A stretch of 56,444 nt of DNA from the NCBI RefSeq assembly GCF_035762905.1, contig NZ_DASUCC010000057.1:1-56444 (forward strand), written 5' to 3'. The stretch's first letter is position 1, and every line of letters begins with the position of its first letter. The position numbers and the translations under genes were made by a program. Shown here piece after piece: positions 51,116-56,444 of the stretch. The DNA comes from DASYTH01 sp035762905. Its GTDB lineage: Bacteria; Actinomycetota; Actinomycetes; Mycobacteriales; Pseudonocardiaceae. The notes beneath the pieces were generated by a model. That model was not told where the DNA came from and did no database searches. It worked only from the letters and a program-made list of their open reading frames with translations.

Positions 51116-51528
51116 CCCGGTTACCGCCGGAATCCGGTGGCTGGAGCCGGGCCGAGCGGTCGCTCGGCTACGCGGTGCTCGACGGCCGGACGGTGGTGGT
51201 CAACGTGCGCCGCGGCGGCCCGCACAAGCACCTGGTGCCGTGGCTGGTCGAGGCGGATCTGCTCAGCTACGTCGGGCACGCCGGTCCCCGGCACGAGTGG
51301 CCGGAGTCGGACTTCGCCAACCCGTTCCTGCGCCAGGCGGCGACCGACCGGCCGGGCATGGTCCGCCGGTACCGGGAATGGCTGGCCGGCCGGGCCGACC
51401 TTGCGGACCGGCTGCGCGCCGGGGAGTCGACCGGGCGGGCGCTCGGCTGCTGGTGCGCGCCGGCCGGCTGCCACGCCGACGTGCTGGCCGAGGAGGTGAA
51501 CCGCGCTGCTGAGCGACGATCTGGGTGA
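51112..51528 (+). CDS. DUF4326 protein
   Basis: A 138-residue protein of the DUF4326 family, known from phages and bacteria: VVVNVRRGG near residue 25, SDFANPFL, RYREWLAG, then LGCWCAPAGCHADVLAEEVN with three cysteines and a histidine that could bind a metal. The function is unknown. It is coupled by ATGA to npdG. Its last ~20 bases overlap the likely start of the next gene. Confidence 0.85.
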   Translation: MTRLPPESGGWSRAERSLGYAVLDGRTVVVNVRRGGPHKHLVPWLVEADLLSYVGHAGPRHEWPESDFANPFLRQAATDRPGMVRRYREWLAGRADLADRLRAGESTGRALGCWCAPAGCHADVLAEEVNRAAERRSG

Positions 51529-52270
51529 GCCGGTCCCGCTGCGCGGTCCGCCGGCCCGGGTGGTCAGCCTGGTGCCGTCGCTGACCGACGCCATCGCGAC
51601 CACCGCACCCGGACTGCTGGTCGGGGCGACCGACTACTGCAGCCATCCGCCGGAGCTGTCCGTGCCGCGGGTCGGCGGGTCGAAGTACCCCACCGTGGAC
51701 GCCGTCCTGGACCTCCGCCCGGATCTGGTGGTAGCCAACGCCGAGGAGAACCGGCCGGAGGACGTGGCCCGCATCCGGGCCGACGGCGTCCCGGTCTGGG
51801 TCACCGCGGCCGCCGCCACCGTTCCGGCCGGTCTCGGCTCGGTGCGCCGCCTGCTCACCCAGGGCCTCGGCCGCACCGAACCGGACTGGCTGGTCCGCGC
51901 CGAGGACCTCTGGCGACCCGTGCCCCCGATCCGCGCCACCGCGATCGTCCCGGTCTGGCGCCGTCCGTGGATCGTGCTCGGCCGGGACACCTTCGCCGGC
52001 GACGTGCTGCGCCGCCTCGGCATCGACAACGCCTACGCCGGCCACCCCGACCGCTACCCCCGGCCCCCGCTCGACGAGCTGACCGCCCGCCTGCGGGCCG
52101 GCTCCGCCGACCTGGTCGTCCTCCCCGACGAGCCCTACGAGTTCACCGCGACCGACGGCCCCGAAGCGTTCCCCGGCTCCCGCCACGCCCTGGTCGACGG
52201 CCGCTACCTGACCTGGTGCGGCCCCTCCCTGGTGCCCGCGCACTCCGCGCTCTCGGCCGCCCTGCCCTGA
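51506..52270 (+). CDS. BtuF-like metal/cobalamin-binding protein, probable CTG start
   Basis: A helical-backbone metal receptor (periplasmic-binding class III), ~254 residues. The conserved N-terminal strand (DDLGEPVPLRGPPARVVSLVPSLTDA) begins before the first GTG (51560). In this frame the only candidates between the stop at 51497 and 51560 are CTG 51506 and 51509. GGAGGTGA (51492-51499) lies six bases before 51506. A CTG start therefore fits best. There is no signal peptide, so the protein is cytoplasmic or loosely bound. Later motifs are GATDYCSHPP, VGGSKYP and RPDLVVANAEEN. The ligand is unproven. Confidence 0.78.
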   Translation: MLSDDLGEPVPLRGPPARVVSLVPSLTDAIATTAPGLLVGATDYCSHPPELSVPRVGGSKYPTVDAVLDLRPDLVVANAEENRPEDVARIRADGVPVWVTAAAATVPAGLGSVRRLLTQGLGRTEPDWLVRAEDLWRPVPPIRATAIVPVWRRPWIVLGRDTFAGDVLRRLGIDNAYAGHPDRYPRPPLDELTARLRAGSADLVVLPDEPYEFTATDGPEAFPGSRHALVDGRYLTWCGPSLVPAHSALSAALP

Positions 52271-52359
52271 TCCCGCCGCGGCCGGTTCTCCCAGTTGATG
52301 ACCACCCGCACCACGAATGTCACGGCCACCGCCGCAACCGCCAACCACTGCAACACCAC
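52204..52359 (-). CDS. Possible 51-aa single-helix membrane protein
   Basis: GTG 52359 on the minus strand follows GGGGAG at six bases. It encodes a short protein with one hydrophobic helix (LQWLAVAAVAVTFVVRVVI), a NWENRPRRD boundary and a charged tail. The last ~67 bases overlap the 3' end of the convergent BtuF-like gene. The good start signal and classic topology support it, but it is short and matches no family I know. Confidence 0.45.
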   Translation of the reverse strand: MVLQWLAVAAVAVTFVVRVVINWENRPRRDQGRAAESAECAGTREGPHQVR

Positions 52360-52450
52360 GATCCGCTCCCCACACCGATCCGAATCCGCCCGCACCCCGA
52401 ATTCGTTCCCCAACCCGATTCCGGTTGCCGTTCCTTCGCCGGGGTGCCGG

Positions 52451-53419
52451 TCAGCGTGCGCGGAAGTCGTCGGTGGCGCTGACCAGGGCGTCGAGCATGC
52501 CGGGGTCGGTGACCGCGTGGCCGGCCTGGGGGAGTAGCTGAAGCTCGGAGCCGGGCCAGGCGCGGTGCAGGTCGTAGGCGGTGCGCGCCGGGGTCACGGC
52601 GTCGTAGCGGCCCTGCACGATCCGGCCGGGGATCCCGGCGAGCTTGCCGGCGTCCCGGATCAGCTGGTCCGGGTCCAGCCACCCGGCGTTGACGAAGTAG
52701 TGCAGGGCGATCCGGGCGAACGGCACGGCGAACGCCGGGTCGGCGTACACGGCGGTCATCTGCGGGTTGGGCACCAGCGAGACCGCCGCGCCCTCCCAGG
52801 TGCTCCAGGCCAGGGCGGCCGCCGCGCGCACCTGCGGGTCCGGGTCGTCGATCAGCCGGTGGTAGCCGGTCAGCAGGTCGCCGCGGTGCTCGGCCGGCAC
52901 CGCGCCGGCGAACTCGGCCCACGCCTCCGGAAAGAGCATTCCGGCGCCCCCGGCGTACATCCAGTCCAGCTCGACCTGCCGGAGCAGGAACACGCCGCGC
53001 AGCACGATCTCGGTGACCCGCTCGGGGTGCGTCTGCGCGTACGCCACCGCGAGCGTCGCGCCCCACGATCCGCCGAACAGTTGCCAGCGCTCGATGCCGA
53101 GGTGTGCCCGCAGCCGCTCCATGTCGGCCACCAGGTGCCAGGTGGTGTTGTGGGTCAGCTCGGTTCCGGCGTCGCGCACGTGCGGCCGGCTGCGCCCGCA
53201 GCCGCGCTGGTCGAACAGCACGATCCGGTACGCACTCGGGTCGAACATCCGGCGCTGCAACGGATGTGAGCCGCTGCCCGGCCCGCCGTGCAGGAACACG
53301 ACCGGCTTGCCGTCCGGGTTTCCGCTGACCTCCCAGTACATCTGGTGGCCGTCGCCGACCTCGAGGAGGCCGCTGTCCAGCGCGTTGATCGCGGGGTAGA
53401 AACCGGGCATGGGTGTCAT
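52451..53419 (-). CDS. pip: Proline iminopeptidase
   Basis: A 322-residue alpha/beta-hydrolase of peptidase family S33 that removes N-terminal proline. It has the oxyanion motif FLHGGPGSG, then DQRGCGRSRPH, the nucleophile elbow GGSWGATLA (Ser), GRYDAVTP (Asp) and AGHAVTD (His). The start is ambiguous: ATG 53419 or ATG 53410, both with weak binding sites. Length and motif order are standard. It stands alone between the small membrane-protein frame and a decayed gene on the other strand. Confidence 0.92.
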   Translation of the reverse strand: MTPMPGFYPAINALDSGLLEVGDGHQMYWEVSGNPDGKPVVFLHGGPGSGSHPLQRRMFDPSAYRIVLFDQRGCGRSRPHVRDAGTELTHNTTWHLVADMERLRAHLGIERWQLFGGSWGATLAVAYAQTHPERVTEIVLRGVFLLRQVELDWMYAGGAGMLFPEAWAEFAGAVPAEHRGDLLTGYHRLIDDPDPQVRAAAALAWSTWEGAAVSLVPNPQMTAVYADPAFAVPFARIALHYFVNAGWLDPDQLIRDAGKLAGIPGRIVQGRYDAVTPARTAYDLHRAWPGSELQLLPQAGHAVTDPGMLDALVSATDDFRAR

Positions 53420-53453
53420 GCTGCCGGACTTCTGGCCTCGGCGTACGACGACC

Positions 53454-53578
53454 GCGCAGTTCGGCGCCGAAACGTCGACCGGGCCGAGTTCGCCCGCCGG
53501 CCCAACCGGTACCGGCTGGTGGTCAGCCTGGCCCGCCCGTGGGCGCACCGCGCGGCCATCGTGCGCCGGCTGTTCGGG
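53454..53578 (+). pseudogene. Frameshifted remnant of a glutathionyl-hydroquinone reductase
   Basis: One frame reads AQFGAETSTG (53454-53483); the next frame then reads EFARRPNRYRLVVSL followed by ARPWAHRAAIVRRLFG (to 53578). Together these are the N-terminal signature of Xi-class GSTs (glutathionyl-hydroquinone reductases), where the motif is normally CPWAHR; the catalytic Cys is Arg here. A one-base loss separates the two parts, and nothing of the remaining ~250 residues follows. It lies between pip and panB, overlapping neither gene. Confidence 0.6.
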
Positions 53579-53643
53579 CCCCGACCCGGCCGCGTGGCCG
53601 ATGCCACCCGGCCGGGCCGGGTTCCCGGTCAGCCGGTGAAGCT

Positions 53644-54504
53644 TCAGTGGAAGACGTGCTCCGGGGCGGGGAACTCCCGCCCGCGCACGTCGGCGGCGAA
53701 CTGCTGGGCCGCGCCGAGCAGCACCCCGGCCACGTCGGCGTAGCGCTTGACGAACCGCGGCGCCTTGCCGCGGCGCAGCCCCGCCATGTCCTGCCAGACC
53801 AGCACCTGCGCGTCGCAGTCCGGACCGGCGCCGATGCCGACCGTGGGAATGTGCAGCTCGTGGGTCACCCGCTTGGCGACCTCGGCCGGCACCATCTCCA
53901 TGACCACGGCGAAGGCTCCGGCCTCCTGCAGGGCCAGTGCGTCGGCCAGGACGTCCTCGCCGGCGTCGCCGCGGCCCTGCACCCGATAACCGCCCAGGTT
54001 GTGTTCACTCTGCGGGGTGAATCCGATGTGCCCCATAACGGGCACGCCGGCCGTGGTGATCGCCTTGACGTGCGCGGCGAACGCCCGGCCGCCCTCGAGC
54101 TTCACCGCGTGCGCCCGGCCCTCCTTCATGAACCGGACGGCGGTCGCCAGGGCCTGCTCGGGGGAGAGCTGGTAGGAGCCGAACGGCAGGTCGGCCACCA
54201 CGAGCGAGCGCTTCACCGCCCGGGTCACGGCCCGGACCAGCGGAACCAACTCGTCCACCGTCACCGGCAGCGAGGTGTCGTAGCCGTAGACGTTGTTCGA
54301 CGCCGAGTCGCCGACCAGCAGGACCGGGATGCCGGCCTCGTCGAACAGCTCGGCGGTGTACATGTCGTAGGCGGTGAGCATGGGCCACGGCTCGCCGCGC
54401 TCCTTGAGCTCCCGCAGGTGGTGGATGCGTACCCGCTTGGCGGGCTTGGCCGGATCGGCGGCCGAAGGTCCGGTGCCGTACGGCGCGACCATCTCGTGTG
54501 ACAT
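53644..54504 (-). CDS. panB: 3-methyl-2-oxobutanoate hydroxymethyltransferase
   Basis: A 286-residue enzyme of the pantothenate pathway that makes ketopantoate from ketoisovalerate and methylenetetrahydrofolate. Signatures are MLTAYDMYTAELFDEAGI, VGDSASNNVYGY, the Mg2+-binding ADLPFGSY, AVKLEGG, MGHIGFTPQS and GIGAGPDCDAQVLV. The N-terminal ~25 residues are extra and disordered. An AGGGGAAGGATGG lies upstream of ATG 54504. No panC or panD is adjacent; nadE follows on the same strand after 134 bases without a gene. Confidence 0.95.
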   Translation of the reverse strand: MSHEMVAPYGTGPSAADPAKPAKRVRIHHLRELKERGEPWPMLTAYDMYTAELFDEAGIPVLLVGDSASNNVYGYDTSLPVTVDELVPLVRAVTRAVKRSLVVADLPFGSYQLSPEQALATAVRFMKEGRAHAVKLEGGRAFAAHVKAITTAGVPVMGHIGFTPQSEHNLGGYRVQGRGDAGEDVLADALALQEAGAFAVVMEMVPAEVAKRVTHELHIPTVGIGAGPDCDAQVLVWQDMAGLRRGKAPRFVKRYADVAGVLLGAAQQFAADVRGREFPAPEHVFH

Positions 54505-54638
54505 CGTCGTCGACCATCCTTCCCCTCGAAGCCCGCTGCGTCGCGGGTCCCCGGGGTTCGCCTGGAGGGTTTACCGGACCAGCGTGGCACCGCGTGGTCG
54601 CGCGGCGGATGACGTTGCGATGAGGCTCACACGCTCGA

Positions 54639-56375
54639 TCAGGTGGTTTCCGGCACAGTGCCGTCCTGGCCCTCCCGCCAGGCGTTGGTGATCGGCAGCC
54701 GGCGGTCCCGGCCGAACGCCTTGAAGGTGATCTTCGTGCCCGGCGGGTACTGCCGGCGCTTGAACTCGGCGCGGTCCACCATCCGCAGCACCCGCTGGAC
54801 CAGCTCCGGCTCGAACCCGGCCGCCAGCAGGTCCTCGTAGCCCCGGTCGCCCTCGACGTAGTCGTCAAGGACGTCGTCGAGCAGCTTGTAGTCGGGCAGC
54901 GAGTCGGTGTCCAGCTGCCCGGGCCGCAGCTCCGCGGACGGTGGCTTGCTGATCGAGCTCTCCGGGATCGGCGGGGTCTCGCCGCGCCATTCGGCCGCCG
55001 CGTTGCGCCAGCGGGCCAGCTCCCAGACCCGGGTCTTGAGCACGTCCTTGATCGGCGCGAACCCGCCGACCGCGTCGCCGTAGATCGTCGAGTACCCGAC
55101 CGCCAGCTCGGTCTTGTTTCCGGTGGCCAGCACCAGGTGCCCGTGCTGATTGGACAGCCCCATCAGGGTCATGCCACGGCAGCGGGCCTGCACGTTCTCC
55201 TCGGCCAGCCCGGTCAGCCCCAGCTGGCCGACGAACGCCGCCACCATCGTCTCGATCGGCTGCACCTCGTAGTGCACGCCGGTCCGCCGGGCCAGCTCGG
55301 CGGCGTCGGACCGGGAGTGCTCCGAGGAGTACACCGACGGCATGGACACCCCGTACACCGCGTCCGCCCCCAGCGCGTCCACGGCCAGCGCGGCGCACAC
55401 CGCCGAGTCGATCCCGCCGGACAGGCCCAGCACCACCGACCGGAACCCGTTCTTGTGCACGTAGTCCCGCAGGCAGGTGACCAGCGCGGCCCACTCCTCG
55501 GCCTCGTCGGACAGCGGCTCGGCGATGTTCCGCGGGTACTCGGGGGGATATCCGGGCACCGGCTCCGCGGACAGCGTCCGCCGGGTCACGGTGAACTCGC
55601 TCGGCTCGCCACGCGGCGCACCGCCCGGCAGGTCCAGATCCACCAGCAGCAGGTGCTCCACGAACTGCGGCGCCCTGGCCAACAGCGTGCCGTCCGCGGC
55701 GACCACGATCGAGTCGCCGTCGAACACCAGCTCGTCCTGCCCGCCGACCAGGTTCGCGTAGAGCAGCGGCGCCCCGGCCTCCCGCGCCCGCTTGGCCACC
55801 AACTCCAGCCGCACGTCGTCTTTTTTCCGCTCATACGGCGAGGCGTTCGGCGAGACGACCAGATCGACCCCGATCCGGCCCAACTCGGTGACCGGCCCGC
55901 CGTCCTGCCAGATGTCCTCGCAGATCACCATTCCGACCTCCACACCCCGGATGGTGAGTACCGCCAAGCCCGCCCCCGCGGTGAAGTGCCGCCGCTCGTC
56001 GAACACCCCGTAGTTCGGCAGATGGTGCTTGAACTGCCGCGCCACCACCTCCCCCCGGTACAGCACCGCCGCCGCGTCCCGCGCCCCCTGCCCATCAAGA
56101 TCCAGATACCCCACGCAACAGGCCACCTCCCCGCACCCTGCGTCAGCAAGCCGCCCCGCCAGCCGCACCAGCGCCGCCTTCGACGCCTCGGCGAACGACT
56201 CCCGCAGCGCAAGGTCCTCGATCGGATACCCGGTCAGCGCCATCTCCGGAAACACCAAAAGATGCGCCCCCGCCTCGGCCCCCCGCCGCACCCACCGCAC
56301 GATGACGTCGGCGTTCCCCGCAAGATCCCCCACCGTCACGTTCACCTGCGCCAACCCGACCCGCAACTGCACCAT
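54639..56375 (-). CDS. nadE: Glutamine-dependent NAD(+) synthetase
   Basis: A 578-residue two-domain enzyme. The N-terminal nitrilase-type glutaminase (~1-265) has the Glu in EMALTGYP, a Lys in the KHHLPNYG segment and the Cys in VICEDIWQDGG. The C-terminal ATP-pyrophosphatase (~285-578) has the P-loop SGGIDSA and converts deamido-NAD to NAD with ammonia from the first domain. ATG 56375 is preceded by GGGAGGATGGGGGC. The frame extends 11 codons further without a better start. It is shorter than the ~680-residue mycobacterial type, so it belongs to the shorter bacterial form. Confidence 0.93.
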   Translation of the reverse strand: MVQLRVGLAQVNVTVGDLAGNADVIVRWVRRGAEAGAHLLVFPEMALTGYPIEDLALRESFAEASKAALVRLAGRLADAGCGEVACCVGYLDLDGQGARDAAAVLYRGEVVARQFKHHLPNYGVFDERRHFTAGAGLAVLTIRGVEVGMVICEDIWQDGGPVTELGRIGVDLVVSPNASPYERKKDDVRLELVAKRAREAGAPLLYANLVGGQDELVFDGDSIVVAADGTLLARAPQFVEHLLLVDLDLPGGAPRGEPSEFTVTRRTLSAEPVPGYPPEYPRNIAEPLSDEAEEWAALVTCLRDYVHKNGFRSVVLGLSGGIDSAVCAALAVDALGADAVYGVSMPSVYSSEHSRSDAAELARRTGVHYEVQPIETMVAAFVGQLGLTGLAEENVQARCRGMTLMGLSNQHGHLVLATGNKTELAVGYSTIYGDAVGGFAPIKDVLKTRVWELARWRNAAAEWRGETPPIPESSISKPPSAELRPGQLDTDSLPDYKLLDDVLDDYVEGDRGYEDLLAAGFEPELVQRVLRMVDRAEFKRRQYPPGTKITFKAFGRDRRLPITNAWREGQDGTVPETT

Positions 56376-56444
56376 GCCCCCATCCTCCCACGAGGTTTCC
56401 GCCTGCAAGTCTAAAACTAGACCGACTTCACCCCACGCTCCCCA

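Overview
The window is high-GC DNA (mostly over 70 % G+C, with a strong third-position G/C bias in the genes) from an actinomycete. It most resembles the Pseudonocardiales: it has a DUF397/XRE regulator pair, AdnAB, a CobC-Nif3-zinc-ribbon-RNase H-rnpB block, an F420-reductase gene, LAXTG-type surface proteins, and many genes that appear to start on leaderless transcripts (a TANNNT box 6-8 nt before a GTG or ATG start). The species cannot be named from the sequence. No tRNA, rRNA, CRISPR array, transposase or phage gene was seen.

Layout. 1-2900: a DUF397/XRE regulator pair, two small unknown genes and a secreted lipase with a strong terminator. 3100-13726: a nitrate/nitrite assimilation cluster with nitrate reductase, its FAD/[2Fe-2S] electron-transfer partner, a NarK transporter, NirB, NirD, a HemD-OmpR fusion resembling the regulator NnaR, and a sirohydrochlorin-chelatase-like protein. 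A TIGR04222 membrane-protein gene lies in it on the opposite strand. GlnR-like sites precede nasA and nirB. 13800-23900: Uma2 nuclease-fold protein, pirin, TPR protein, alkyltransferase-like protein, the AdnA/AdnB helicase-nuclease and a K+ channel. 24000-30400: envelope genes, namely a small membrane protein, a zinc metallopeptidase, a DUF2207 protein, a thioester-domain adhesin and a three-repeat surface protein. The last two end in LAXTG-like sorting signals. 30400-34000: two M16 peptidase-family subunits and NudC. 34100-40700: gluconokinase, CobD, SURF1, CobC-like aminotransferase, Nif3, zinc-ribbon protein, RNase H/phosphatase fusion and RNase P RNA.

40740-48940 is the most distinctive region. 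A promoter and an unusual ~250-nt leader precede a tightly packed operon whose products look like the core of a Gram-positive type IV secretion channel: a small two-helix protein, a VirB3-like protein, a VirB4-like ATPase, a VirB6-like protein, a VirB8/TcpC-like protein, a two-domain peptidoglycan hydrolase and an unknown protein. No relaxase or coupling ATPase is present. 49000-56400 returns to housekeeping genes: RNB-family ribonuclease, F420:NADP reductase, DUF4326 protein, a metal/cobalamin-binding protein that probably uses a CTG start, proline iminopeptidase, a decayed glutathionyl-hydroquinone-reductase remnant, PanB and NAD+ synthetase.

Two ~106-bp copies of one dispersed repeat lie between convergent genes (24481 and 34005). 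Each contributes the stop codon of the gene before it and may fold as a terminator.
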